Assembly: GCA_021234155.1 (NCBI GenBank)
Contig: JAJEKV010000040.1
Location: 9,405,541-9,469,540, forward strand
DNA from: Isoetes taiwanensis
Lineage: Eukaryota; Streptophyta; Lycopodiopsida; Isoetales; Isoetaceae
Length of the DNA: 64,000 nt
Reading direction: 5' to 3'
The number at the start of each line of letters is the position of its first letter. The first letter of the stretch is position 1. Below the pieces are notes generated by a model that was given only the letters and a program-made list of their open reading frames with translations, made no database searches and was not told the DNA's origin. This document shows positions 22,871 to 34,289 of the stretch, one piece after another. The position numbers and the translations under genes were made by a program.

Positions 22871-23289
22871 GCGGCGAAAAAAACGGCAGGGATAGTTGCG
22901 AGGATGTTTTGAATATTACTAATGATGATGGTGATTCATTGTTGCATGATGCAAAAGGGGAACAATTGGAAGGTATTGGCATCAACATTCAAGAGGAGGG
23001 TGCGTATTTGGGAGAACGTTTGCTTGAGTATGATACTGATGGACATGCTCCTTTAGAATCACCATTGGCACTTTCACATAGAGAGGAGGTTAATAAAGAA
23101 GCAGCTTATGTGCTTCGATCTCCATTCAAATCACCAATCCACATTCGTAATCATCATGAGGATTATATTGAAGATGAAGAGATTATTGGACATGTACATG
23201 ATCGCTCTGAAGCAATTAGGGGTTTGGCTCTTCACTTGTATCTAGATGATGATGAGATAGAGGACATTGAGCACGATCTAAGTGAATAA
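20941..23289 (+). CDS. CACTA transposase gene (tnp2 / DUF4218), incomplete
   Basis: A start at 20941 gives a Ser-rich leader (MSSSGTSGNVRGICLPHRAL). Exon-like segments follow: 21480-21650 (acidic), then 21700-21900, which reads 'IYLGHKKYLTDGHS' and 'TPKPKRWTPRDWLDAW', as in the tnp2 region of CACTA transposases (ylGHrryL...H). Next, 22000-22190 and 22258-22640 encode the DUF4218 domain: 'VIGDFLTPQVRSIIFRLGKF', 'IPNEIRLAGPAPSRWMFFLE' and 'KPEGCMAEGHLVQET'. The tail (to 23289) is very acidic, with about 29 consecutive Asp codons. The long central tnp2 catalytic domain is missing, so this encodes a deletion derivative rather than a working transposase. Splice borders are only approximate. Confidence 0.6.
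22783..22869 (+). repeat. (GAT)n microsatellite, 29 units, coding poly-Asp
   Basis: An uninterrupted run of GAT triplets lies in the frame of the CACTA acidic tail (frame 22576-23289) and would add 29 aspartates. The flanking text (gatgatgattttgatgatga) is also Asp-rich, so the tract expanded from an acidic coding region. Confidence 0.95.
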
Positions 23290-23895
23290 GTTAATGTGCT
23301 CACATGTGATTAATCAACAATATTTAATATTATTTCTATGATTACTATGGTTTAGATCATTTGATATTGAGTAGTGCCTTATCTTCCTGATTGCTTTGCT
23401 CCCTTCTCCATATTGCCAGGTAGCCTTCACCATCATATATTCCTCTTCATATGACTAGTTCTTGGGTATCCAAATCATTCTTGGATTATTCCAAATAATA
23501 TCCCTTGGTGCAAATATCTTTAATGTTGTATGAAAGTATTAGAAAAATGTTGTCGTGACTTAGATATAATATTGCTTAAAAATTGTTGCAACAACCCATA
23601 TAAATTGCAATATAAAGTTGACAAATACTCCTAACAATTATGCCAAAATATTAGATGGAATTTTGGATGACATTTTGTTATAAGTCTTAAAAAAGATTGG
23701 CACAACTTCGCTATAATATTGTTCCAAAGTTGTTGCAATGTCGATTTTGACAAAAAAAAAGGTCATGGCTTTGACAAAATACTTGACCCTATAATTTTGA
23801 CACAACACATGCACTTTGTGTCAAAGTAATAGCACTCGACACAAAATTGTCACTGCATCTATGGCTTGTCACAAGGGTTGTCACTATACCCCCAT

Positions 23896-23983
23896 CAGAG
23901 CCACGTGCAGAATGGCCATCTGTCAAGTACTTTTTATGCCCCAAATATATTTGTTTTTTCAGATGTTTTGACCTATAAGAGAT
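23896..23983 (-). repeat. Inverted copy of tnp2 coding sequence
   Basis: These 88 bp, read on the minus strand ('ctcttataggtcaaaacatc', ending cacgtggctctgat), are identical to 21735-21822 on the plus strand. They join CACTA subterminal sequence on the left and duplicated LINE sequence on the right with no spacer. The identity implies a recent copying event rather than an old duplication. Confidence 0.9.
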
Positions 23984-24505
23984 GGAACCTGGAGAGACAC
24001 CATGGTAGAAGCTTGTCTTCTGCCCCCTGCGGCTCTGAAGAAGACTCTCGTACAGCGATCTCCCTTCTTAAACAATTGCAGTCTAGCTTTAACGCGAGCT
24101 TGGTGAACCTGCTCCAACTCCATTTGCCGAATGCTTGCCAGAATTTGCTTCTCCAATTGGCCATCTGAAGGAAAACTAATTGCTGATAAAGTGTCATTAA
24201 AACCCCCCGATTTGCAATTGCATGCTGATGAACCCAACCTTTATTAAAAGACTTTACCGCAACAAGCGCATCAACAATACTTGCCATCCCTTTCCTTCTA
24301 GAAAATGCAGACGACCAAGCTAGTTTGCAACTGGCATGGAACTCCTCATCCTTCAACAAAGAGACATTTAACTTGAAATAGGTTCTAGTTCTGCTATGTG
24401 GAATATCTGGAGCTAAACAAAAGCTTTGTGGATTATGATCTGAAATGGAACTATCCAGCAAGTTTTTACGAAAGAAAGTAAGCATGTGAATAGCTGACCA
24501 AAGCA
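23984..24505 (-). mobile_element. L1-type LINE, right (endonuclease-side) half of the interrupted copy
   Basis: The minus frame 23973-24506 encodes 'SISDHNPQSFCLAPDIPHSR', the terminal SDH motif of the apurinic endonuclease domain, then 'FKLNVSLLKDEEFHASCKLA' and the linker 'ALKLDCNCLRREIAVRESSS'. It continues the LINE at 16585-17269, with 126 bp (23984-24109) present in both halves. Sequence to the right (24506-24770) may be more of the same LINE but has no clear motif. Confidence 0.8.
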
Positions 24506-25759
24506 AGTTTGAGTCAGATTTTAGTATAGATTAAAGTTTGCTTTTAAAAAAGTTAAATTTTTAGATGCATCCATTTTGCATCTAAAATGATAGGTGCTTC
24601 GATGCTTTAGATGTTCCACATCTGATGCATCTATCTTTACCCACTTATGAACATTGTCCTTGCCCTCTTGCCTTCTCTCTCGTAGAAATAACATAGTGGC
24701 AAGGGCATCTCCATTTGGGATGATTCTCATCCTAAAAGAGTCAAACTCATAACTAAGAACATTCATCAAACTAGAACCTCTCTGGTCTTCATCTTCCTCT
24801 TATTCCGAGCCAAACTACAACCTCCCATCTGCCATAGTTGCATCAAGCTTCTCTGCCTTACCCGCTCAAAAGAAATTTCTAGATGCCACGTGACACCCTT
24901 ATACTCGAAGCAAGATTTTAGCAAATGGTTATTAGATTAATTCCTGCAAGGAGGCCATTATGCTACTCTTAGGGATGGCGCTGCCAATTGAGTAATTCCC
25001 AACAAGGAGGCCATTACGCTTGTAAAGAACTCAAGCGCTGGTGCTGCCAATTGAGTAATTCCCACAAGGAGGCAATTACGCTTGTAAAGGACTCAAGCGC
25101 TGGCGCTGCCAATTGAGTAATTCCCACAAGGAGGCCATTATGCTTGTAAAGGACTCCAGTGCTGGCACCTCTGAAGCCCTTTACACTGACATGAGCCCGT
25201 TGAAACCCTTACCCTTTACTAAGACCGCGCCAGAGCCATTTCACGGCGTAATAGTCCACATGGGAATTATCTAGTACAAAGCTATCACTTTTAAGTAAGC
25301 CTTTAAGCTCTTTACACTGAAAGGTGCAAACCATGTTTTTGTTGGATTTTAAACTTAATAATAAAGGAACAGAGCAGGCGTACAAATTTATGTTCCACTT
25401 TTAATTGCGAGTAGACCTTTGGTCCAGAACTTACATCCCAATTCAATATAGTTACAGCCCCCATCCAGCAGCCAGCATATAATTCAGTTTGTCAGTGGGA
25501 CCTAATTATGTAGAAGCTAATTTGCAGCTTTGAATACATTATTGTACACATGAAGCCAGAATTTTCAGACCGCGCATGAAGAGTTAAACTCTCTCTGACA
25601 TGACCCATCTTTGGACTCAATACTTCATTATATGGAGGGATACCCGTGTGTAATACTAGGCCCCCTTGTAAACAGAAACTCAAAGGAACTCCTTGCTGAA
25701 TTGACAGCCACAGTCCAGTATATTAAGGCTCATGCTTGCTTTAGCAACTTCTGTACTTT
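24506..25759. other. Intergenic, with minisatellite
   Basis: No gene is supported. It contains the 62-bp minisatellite listed separately and the probable 3'UTR of TFIIA-L (to the left of 25760; the polyadenylation site cannot be fixed). Confidence 0.5.
24935..25166. repeat. Minisatellite, 62-63 bp, about 3.6 units
   Basis: Units begin 'ctgccaattgagtaattccc' and run through 'acaaggaggccattacgctt' and 'gtaaaggactcaagcgctgg'. Starts are at about 24981, 25044 and 25106, with a diverged partial unit before them. Units differ at only a few bases. Non-coding. Confidence 0.9.
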
Positions 25760-28700
25760 TCAGAATTCGAATTCACCATTGGCCTGCATACAGCGAAAAC
25801 TGTTTAGAAATCGAGATAAAATGAGTAATAACCTGCTGTTTCAAAACAGACCTTTAAAAAAAGAATATCCCTGTTATTTAAATGCATAATTCCGTCCTTT
25901 AAGATACATTTCCATTTATTTTTAGTCCGTGTAACCTGCATTGGACACAATCCTACAAGTTAAAAATAGACACAAAATTTTAATAGGAACTGGTTTGAGA
26001 TTACCTTTTCAAATTGTGCAAGTACAAGATGATTGGTTTTAGGTTCATCATCCCCATGACCAATATCATCCATATCATCCTCATCATCATCTTCCTCGTT
26101 CAAAGGAGGTTCAGAACCCTCTGATTCAGTACCCTCTTCTTTAAGGGACTTCTGTGCAACATCATTTGTAACGCGGGCATCTATATACAGCAAAACTTAC
26201 TCTCAGTCAACATACACGATATCAAACAATAACGTGAACAAAAGAATTATAAGGCAACAGTCACCCTCTTCTCCAGGTTCATTGTAGTCTTCTTCAGCAA
26301 CATCCTAAAATAGCACAAAAGAGAGTTATAAATTATAACAGCATCTAGAGAGGGTAGGCCATAGCGCTATAATGTTTTACAATGTATTATTTGTAAGCTT
26401 TTTTTTAATTAAGGATTCCTAAAAGATGAGGCATAGAATAGTCAAATTAAGAGATCATTATCAGGCCATTTGATAGAAAATCACATACATCACCATAATT
26501 ATCATCGGCACCATCAAATTGAGGTATTGCTAATGAAGAAGCCGAATGTTTGGCAGTACTAGACATATTTGCACTAGACTGTAAAAGTGAACTTCCAGCT
26601 TTCCCCATGCCCTCCTGATAATTAGAAAGCACATGCAAAGTTAGACAAACATAAAAATATATTTTAGTTTTGCCACTTGCCTGTTGAGCACTTGCTGATG
26701 AAACTAGGCCCAACCCCACATCTCCTACCCCATCTTGCTGTGGTATATATCCTTTAAAGTTGTTGATGGGCAGATCATCTCGTTTCCTTTTTCCAGTTGA
26801 CAGCGTGAAAAAGTCCTACAATCATAGTCATAATTAAAATAGGCCAATGAATGCACAAGACATGCAAGGGTCCTATGGAGTAGCAAGCAGCTAATATGCT
26901 GGAAAAAACCAGGTTACAACACAAGTTGGAGACAAAAAAGAGGCTGATTTGCAGCTTGCTGTAAGCGGGTAGCAGAGACTGGATTTGTAGCTCATTGAAA
27001 GAAACAAAGACTCCGCTCTAGGAGCAGCAAGCAGCCGATTTGCTATAGAACCCAGGTTGGAGCAAGGAACAACACAAGTTGGAGAAAAAAAGAGGCTGAT
27101 TTGTAGCTTGGACTGGATTTGCAGCTCAGTGAAGGAAACAAAGACTCCACTATAGGAGCAGCAAGCATCCAATTTGCTTGAGAATCCAGGTTGAAGCAAG
27201 GAAACACAAGTTGGAGACAAAAACAGGCTGATGTGCAGCTTGTTGCAGGCCGGTATCAGATGCTGGATTAGCAAGGAAACAATTCAATGCGAAACCTCAA
27301 CCCGACAGACAAAGCGCTGAATGTTTTTAAGTGTATGAAGCAATATTTGCCAAGACATTGCACTAACATTTTTATTAGCCCGACCAGCACTCTCTCAGAC
27401 CCTCTGTTCCTCCGTAGGATGTAGACTAACCTTGGTTATTGGAGCCTGACCAGGTGCAGTATCTCCATCCTCTTGGCCTTCTTCATATACTGTATGTCAA
27501 ACAGAATGCAAGACGTCTATATTGCTCAATATTCATAAAATTAGTTTGACAATTATAAGGGGTCAAAGTACTAATCCTTATCAAAGTATTATAAGGGATT
27601 AAAGTATGATGAAGGATCAGAAACATTGGGGTAATGAATTTTAGAAATACAAGGAAAAAACTCATCTTAAAGACAGATAAAGCATCATAGTTGCATCACC
27701 GTTCATAACAAAAAACAATCACCTCCATACCACAATTTCTTTTCCAGAAAACATTTAGATGCAAAAAAGATGGTCTGTTGCTAAAAGTGAGGCCATGCTT
27801 CCAGATGGGAGTTTTCTGCATGCTTCTTCTTATTAGGTTGATCAACTCAAATGCATAGGGTGTCTTTCAGATAAAATGGATTAATTGTATGACGTATCTT
27901 CAACAGTCCAAATTTAATGGGGCCATTAACTAATTAGACCACAATATAATACTTGGACAAATAATGAGAACAATATCAGTTGGGATATCAAAAATGTGAC
28001 TGACTTATGGCAGCTCAAGTATGCACCTCCACAAACAGAGCTAGTATTAGGAGGATTGGAACATACCAACATTGACATCCACACCTCGCCCTTTCATCCA
28101 ATGAGCAGGAGGTTGGTGCTGCTATCAGTATGAAAAGCATCTTAATAGATGGCCAGAATTAGCTACAGGGCTGAGTGTGCAACTTACCATAAACCCAGAG
28201 GGTCTTCCGAGTTTCCCATCAGAACTAATATGGGGAACAGCCAGACGAGATTGTTCAGGGCCCGGGGCCATGTATTGGAACATGACAGGTTCAGATGGGT
28301 TTGACAAGTTTGGCCTCTGCACCTAAATGATAGGCTCGGGTTAATTCAATCTCAACAGGTTAATTCAATCCCAACTCCAGCTAAGGTAATCCACAGAAAA
28401 CAAAGCAGAGATCATTGCATACTGCACATGGTTTAACTGAACCTCTTCTAGATCAAGATAAACTTTCCTTATACCATGTTTTGTGATTCATAATATCTAG
28501 GATTGTGGAAAATCTCATCACAACTTCAATGACTTAACCAATAACTCAAAAACCTTTTGTCCTGACACGTCAATATCCAATTTAACATATGAAATAAAGC
28601 AAAAGCTGCATAGTTTTTCAATCCAGGTATTAGAATCACCAAATATATGCCAGCAAACGGACACCAGCAGTGATGGTGAAAAAAGCAGGACTGTGGACCA

Positions 28701-29896
28701 TGCTACCAGGACTACTGAAAATTATGTGCATGCGGTTCCAACAACAACTGGTCTGAACCCATTAACAAAACAGCACAGAAAACTGCACATCAAAGGCCAA
28801 ATAGTGTATGTTTAGAAACTCTAATATTGCTAACAAACAGCCTACATAAGCTATACAGTACCAAAAAACATTTACTAAAATAGAGTTTAGATTGTCTGTG
28901 ATCACACAAGTTTATATTTACTGAATTATATTATCTCAATAAAATATTTCAAGAAGATGATTTCAGTATGCGTTATTTAATGGAAAGACAAACTTAACTG
29001 AAATAAATCATCCAAATATATGCTAGGTCAAAACACAAATAAAATCAGACTAAGAATGTAGCCTCTATACAGCAAGATGCCACTTGTACTTACTCCAGGG
29101 AAAAGCATCTCGGCGGCAGGGGCTTCATAATCATCAGTAGCTTCATACGGAATGTTAAGATCTTGCACAGGTGTTGGCGGGACAGTGCCAGCTCTTGTAT
29201 GAATGGAGGAAGCCTCTGAAATGGGCCCAGTGATGGCACCAGATTGCATCATCTTCAGTTCCCAAAGCTGTTGTAAGAGTAGTTGTCAATGTACATGAAG
29301 GATCCAAAGACGCCATGCATTCCAGATGGATGGATATCATTTAGTTAAAATACATCACTTAGGAAGCACAACCATTGTGTGGATTGCATAGAGAGCTTGC
29401 TTTTGCAGATGCCAGAATACCTCTTTCCCAATTGGATAACAAGAAAATACATGACGAATTAGAGGAATTTCCCTCTAGTATTCCAGTCTATGCTGTATAA
29501 TGTGTCTTTTTGTTTAATGGGACGTAAATACTTTATAACACAGTCATCCATGAACCTAAATGCTATATTCATATACATGCAATCATGTTCATGGCATATT
29601 ATTGTGAATCATTCAGCTGCAAAACTCATTTCCATGGAAAGGATGGTTCAGATAATATGCAGACATAATTACAGGCTCCAAAGGTTCATCACTAGTTTGT
29701 GTAATTTTTTTCTTTTTTTTGCATGTAAGATTTATAACAATATCGATAATTCTCAAGACAAGAATGAAGAAATCACCGCTTGCAGCTCGTGCAAGACGCT
29801 GTCTTCAACACCCTCACTCTGAAAGTCAGCTCGTACGTTGTTGATAACATCTTCCATCACATGAATATATACACTGTTAACATTAGCTGATGCCAT
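25760..29896 (-). CDS. TFIIA-L: Transcription initiation factor IIA large subunit (alpha/beta precursor)
   Basis: TFIIA-L binds TBP and promoter DNA with the small TFIIA subunit and helps start RNA polymerase II transcription in the nucleus. Eleven coding exons can be placed with in-phase borders: 29777-29896, 29094-29267, 28188-28322, 28067-28121, 27431-27489, 26681-26815, 26489-26614, 26265-26304, 26005-26180, 25852-25935, 25760-25783. They total 1128 nt (375 residues plus stop), the length I recall for Arabidopsis TFIIA-L. The N-terminus 'SVYIHVMEDVINNVRADFQS' and 'LWELKMMQSG' form the four-helix-bundle half. An acidic linker (about residues 308-330) precedes the beta-barrel half 'NHLVLAQFEK', 'VTRTKNKWKCILKDGIMHLN', ending NGEFEF. 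Intron 26615-26680 has a GC donor (CAG|GCAAGT). The ATG follows a 5'UTR intron (29912-30126). It looks intact. Confidence 0.93.
26890..27255. repeat. Tandem repeats inside TFIIA-L intron 5
   Basis: About 2.7 units of 120-150 bp share 'acacaagttggagacaaaaa', 'aggctgatttgcagcttg' and 'gaaacaaagactccactata'. They occupy over half of the intron between the exons ending at 27431 and starting at 26815. Divergence and small indels between units suggest an older expansion. No effect on splicing is evident. Confidence 0.8.
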
Positions 29897-30560
29897 CTCT
29901 TTCTCCTTCCCCTGTAAGACGTTAGGAACAAACAATGTCAATAATTCCTGTCCTCTGTCATTTCACGAAACAGATTCGACTGCCATGCATTCAGTAATAC
30001 ACGACGCATTTTATTGCGTAAGTAGGAAACTAATGTCAAACGTCAAATGACAAATGCTTATTTTGCCACATGCGTACTTTATCAAACAGAACATGATAAT
30101 ACTGAGCTAAGAACCCAAACTCTTACCTTTATTCACAATGGCAGGAGCAGAGATAAGACAAATGCCTATGTAAGGCCCCAAAACGCAAGACAAGGGGCGT
30201 GGGGAAAGAAATCAATGCAGCTTCCGGATCTCATCAGACACAGAAGAAACAAAACCTCCAGAAATGAACTAGATCAGAAGCCAAAGACAAAGAATCCAGC
30301 TACAGGGCAAAAAGGGGGGCAGATCGAGAAAAAAATAGAGGGTAAGGAGCTAAAAAAATGTACATAAGGCTAGAAAGGGCAAGGGCAGAAGGAATGGAGG
30401 AGAGGAGGAAGGGAAGGATGGCTATGGCAGAAGGGGGGGCGCTACTACGGCGGCCTCCAGGAGAAGAGAAATGAAGGGAAAAGACGAAAACACTCTTGTG
30501 AGGCCAGGCCCCCCAAAGCCCTCCCCTTTTTGGAGAAGACCACAAAGTGTCTATATACGT
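29897..30560 (-). promoter_or_regulatory. TFIIA-L 5'UTR, 5'UTR intron and likely TATA box
   Basis: Upstream of the start codon (29894-29896), the minus strand has acceptor 'cttacag' at 29912-29918. A strong donor 'AAG|GTAAGA' at about 30127 makes a 215-bp intron within the leader. The leader exon to its right is GA/C-rich. A TATA-like 'gtatatag' (30551-30558) would place the transcription start near 30520. The open frame at 30047-30367 on the other strand is a shadow. Confidence 0.6.
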
Positions 30561-30569
30561 TTGCCTGCA

Positions 30570-31107
30570 CATTTTCGCCACCCGCTAATATTGGCGGTTT
30601 GACTCCCGCTCCCTTTCTCCCCTCTCTCTTTGTCGACTTCCTCCGCTATTTTTGGCAGCTTGCTTCTTTTGGAAGTCCAGATATCATTTGTTTGGCTGTG
30701 GTTGTGTCATTTTGTTGTTGTTTCCGCTTTTAATCTCAACCGTTCCTTCTTCATTTCATTGTCGTTTTCATGGTCAGGATGTAGATTTTGATTTGTAATG
30801 GTAGCTTGTCTATTCAAGGGAGATTGCTCTTTACCCTAACCTTGTAAACATGTTTGAAGTGTGGCAGCCAAGATATAAAATTACCCTTAATTGTGTGTCC
30901 TGGAAAAATCATGACCATGGGAGATTCTACCGGATGGAATTACCAACCGTTGGGATTGTGCCGCATCACCACGTTAAGGTTAACTTTATTTCCTCTTGGC
31001 CAAGATTGTACCCTAGAATAGACGCGTTTAATATATCGCAAATGCATGATTTCTGAACAAAACCAACAGGAAGGGCTTCTATTGAAATTACTATGAACGT
31101 ACTTTTT
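30570..31107. other. Intergenic region upstream of TFIIA-L
   Basis: Pyrimidine-rich near 30600-30740, otherwise featureless. No gene is supported. Confidence 0.4.
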
Positions 31108-31110
31108 TTA

Positions 31111-31422
31111 GGACGAAATCACACTTGCACCCAAGCCCAAACGAATAAAAAATTAGAAAGGCATCCATTGGGCATTGTCCCTATCACACTAAAGCCCGTC
31201 CAAACCAATGGGCAAGTGTCCACGTGGCAAAAAAAATAATGCATGCCAAAAGTTTAGACAGGCAATATTGCCCGCCCAAAACTTCAATGCATGCCAAAAG
31301 CCACGTCATACTTTAGACAGCATGGTGTGATACGTTGGGTGTTTCTTTTATCCACATGGCAAGTTATTATTAGTCTACTACCAAAAAAATCTTTGGGTTT
31401 GGGCAGAAGTGTGATTTGGGCC
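31111..31422. mobile_element. Tourist-like (PIF/Harbinger) MITE
   Basis: The left end 'ggacgaaatcacacttgcac' and the reverse complement of the right end 'ggcccaaatcacacttctgc' form imperfect inverted repeats of about 30 bp. TTA lies on both flanks (31108-31110 and 31423-31425), the target duplication typical of PIF/Harbinger. At 312 bp with no coding frame, this is a non-autonomous element. Confidence 0.75.
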
Positions 31423-31429
31423 TTAGATC

Positions 31430-32165
31430 ATATAAAAATAATACCACTTGGTATAATTTCGAGCGTCTTGTTTATCAACCACGGTCATGTTTGAACCAAA
31501 AAAAATACACGGGGTTTTTGTGGACTTAACGAATTTTTTCGCGAGTGTCATGTTAAAGCCACATCGAGAGAAAAAAACTACACGGATTTTTTTTCTCATT
31601 TCATGCTGGTTCAAATATGACCATGGTTGTTAAATAAGACGCTACAATTTCAACAAAGTTCATTTTAGGTTTTAGAAAAGCCACAACTTGGACATAATTT
31701 TACATTTTAGGAAACGCCATCAAGGTCTTTTACACCCTATAAGAGAGAAGGTGCAAGGTTCTACAGTGGACTCGCCGACTCTGTGGCTCCCCGACCACTT
31801 CGCTTTGCACCTCACCCTTACACGACATAAAAGGGTCTACAAGAATTATGATGTCGTCCTTACTGTTTATAACTCGGTCTAATTATAAACTATTGTGAAG
31901 TTGATTTCTATGCCCACCTTCTCCATGCCTCGTGGTCCATGTTTCATACTTAAAAGTGAATGCAGTACAAGTATATTCTTCTAGACGCATTTTTCTACAA
32001 GGAAATGGGCTCTTTAGAATAATGTATACTGACCAAAGGTTGAAATCCTTAGCTCTTGATTAGGAATATCTTGCTCATGAGCCATGAGATTCCACATGTA
32101 TTATCCCAAATACTAATAATGGCATGTATTTCTTGAGGATTAACATAACATACTTGGTTCTGATT
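31430..32165. repeat. Dispersed repeat R, copy 1
   Basis: From 'taccacttggtataattt' to 'tttcttgaggattaacataa' this matches 34290-35034 base for base over most of its length, with scattered substitutions. The copies differ by insertions: copy 1 has the MITE at 31460-31645 and lacks both the MITE at 34503 and about 50 bp after 'cttacacgacataaaag'. R itself has no coding frame I recognise and no identified ends, so its class is unknown. Confidence 0.8.
31460..31645. mobile_element. MITE of 186 bp with 5-bp target duplication
   Basis: Terminal inverted repeats of about 35 bp: left 'gagcgtcttgtttatcaacc' (continuing acggtcatgtttgaacc) and right, reverse-complemented, 'tagcgtcttatttaacaacc' (continuing atggtcatatttgaacc). 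AATTT is present at 31455-31459 and 31646-31650. The paralogous repeat at 34314-34330 reads ggtataatttcaac without the insert, which proves the boundaries. The superfamily is not assigned. Confidence 0.85.
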
Positions 32166-34285
32166 TCTTCATGGTTTTGAAAGGAACCAAATGAGCTACA
32201 TACAGTTACATGTCATTGGGACCAAGCGTGGAGTTTTAACAATTTGATAAGGAGGTTTATAAAGGAGAGAGTAAGAAATAAAAACCTTTGTTCATCCTTA
32301 TCCGAAAGGTCCTCGACAATTTTAGATCCCAACCGTTAGATCCAGATCAGTGATTAGGCATAATATGTTGTCAAAGACAGATAAATCAGTGATTAGGCAG
32401 AATATTTCCATGTATATTCCCTATAATGCATTATCCGTCGTCTACTAAATCTGTGATGGGGTCAAACTCTCTTTTCCACCTCAGCATATGATTATCTAAC
32501 CATTGCATTAACATAAAAAAAGTCAAAATAAGTTACATTAACATTCAAATAACATAAGAATAGATTTCACATAGCCCTTTCTAAGGGGATTTGAACCCCC
32601 TGCCACAGTAGGCAGCACCATGAAGATGTTCAATAGCATCTACTTAGTGTTCATGAATAACCATGCAATTGAATTGAACAACAATGTTGATATAAATATG
32701 GCGTATGTATGCTAGAGCTAGTCCAAGACTTATACCCATTACCAGGGATCCAGTTCTGATGTAATAACACATAAATTTTAACAGATAGTTCTTAACAACA
32801 TTTAATTTGTATCTCAGTATCCAAATGAAGATGCATGACGATGCAAAAAGGAAATGCCATTGAATCAAGCTTGTGCTTTGGATTTCAAGAACAAGAAAAC
32901 ATGTCAAACACAGACCAAGCATTTGCTAGCATTAACAAGCTCGCTAGATAGAGAAACAGGAATAACACATGTGAATTTTGAGTTGAGCATGGTAATGCAG
33001 CTAATTGACAGCCAATTCACTCATTGATCAATGCTCATTTATTTTCTGATGGCTTCATAGCATGGACACATTACAGAAACATCTGAATCTAGTGAGAATG
33101 ATATGGAATTGGAACAAACTGTGCACCTCAGTAGCTTCTCAGATTCTTCTCTTTTGGGCATTGAAAAGAAACAAACAAGTGGAGCTGAGGCTCTATGTTA
33201 GCATACATGCTGCATAAGGTGGCAAAGGTAGCACAATTGCAGAGCTTGTTAATTAGGTGATTTTACATCCGATAATGCGAAGTTCTAAATGCATACCTAA
33301 CAAATGACATATTATTGAGGAATGGTCAAGTACAAGAAATGTAAGTAATGGCAATCTGAGGAGCTAACTCGTAAACTACAAGCCCAAAATATGAAGAAGA
33401 AGTTAGGTTTCTTACCCAGCCAACAGGAACTACAGTTTGTCTTCTCGGTAAATTGGCAACTTCCTATGGACAGAACATAGGTGAATCCCCACAGATCTTG
33501 GCAAGTCAAACAAATTTGTGTGCATACGAAACATCATTCATATTTAAGAAGTGCAATACATCCCTCATTATATGAATCTGAGCAACCTCTAATCTAAGTT
33601 AACATGTGCATGTAATAGAGCAGTCATAAACTCATGGGCACACCTCTGCAATAGGATGTGAACCTTTCGATTGTGAAGAACGTCTGCAGCAAATTCTACG
33701 ACCTCCAACAAACAGGACAACTTCGACCTTAAGATACAGTCTGAATTCTCTCCACAAAACTCCTATGAAGACTTCAACAACACAGAGCATACAAGAACAT
33801 ACAGACCTGCACTCTACCTTACCTGCAACGGGAGGCCTCCTATGAATTGAGGGCATGCCGGGGTCCTCGCAAGGCCGCCAACGTGTTGGCCATCAGGAAC
33901 TGCGCCTCCGACTTCGTCTCCATGACTCGACTGCTACTAACACAGTTTCGACCCACAAAACCAAACCCTGGCCTCCACCATCATGAAAATATGAATTTAT
34001 GTACTAATACATTCTCTTAATAAAACAGACACTTGACGTGCTATCTCACCACCCAACCACGAGCTCTCATTCAAAACACAGCCGCCCCAAAGCTCTCCCC
34101 CGAATAGCATGCACATCCCTTTGGTCCTTCTTTGGACCAAAGCCCTCTTTGGACAAAAGCCCAAAGGACCACATGGCCCGAAAAGGCCTAAAGCCTTTTG
34201 CCATGTCCTTGGCATATATCACTTAACCTTTTAAAACCTTATGTCACACAATACTAATTCCACATCTTTCACACCTTATCATGAT
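32166..34285. other. Intergenic, one doubtful minus-strand gene
   Basis: AT-rich. On the minus strand around 33930-33420 there are ATG-led frames (METKSEAQFLMANTLAALRG at about 33920, MPSIHRRPPVAG ending at donor GCAG|GTAAGG near 33825). A possible exon (acceptor tccatag, donor TGG|GTAAGA, about 33465-33416) follows. The frames do not join into a recognisable protein, so I do not call a gene. Confidence 0.35.
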
Positions 34286-34289
34286 AATA

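Larger units (their letters stand above)
17269..23983 (+). mobile_element. CACTA (En/Spm) transposon with abnormal right end
   Basis: The left end is 'cactacaagagaaacttgct', the canonical CACTACAAGA terminus, directly abutting LINE sequence. The first and last several hundred bases are rich in short subterminal motifs (ttgtcacaa, ttgtgacaa, gttgtcac), as in CACTA elements. The interior encodes tnp2/DUF4218 sequence at 21600-22670. No TCTTGTAGTG terminus is found on the right. The subterminal repeats stop near 23890 and are followed by an inverted 88-bp copy of tnp2 coding sequence, then by 126 bp duplicated from the left LINE flank. The element also hosts other inserts (LINE pieces, a tandem duplication). 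It is not competent as it stands, since one terminus is missing. Confidence 0.75.

Noticed and set aside
22691-22988. Poly-Met and poly-Ser frames across the GAT tract
   Set aside because: Alternative frames of the poly-Asp microsatellite.
30047-30367. Plus-strand 106-codon frame
   Set aside because: Lies across the 5'UTR and leader intron of TFIIA-L on the other strand and has no motif.
32575-32600. tRNA T-arm-like 'ggatttgaaccccctgcca' (minus strand)
   Set aside because: The surrounding 75 bases do not fold into an acceptor stem, D arm and anticodon arm, so no tRNA is called.
33416-33930. Possible minus-strand gene starting METKSEAQFLMANTLAALRG
   Set aside because: Splice-like borders exist, but the frames do not join into a recognisable product.
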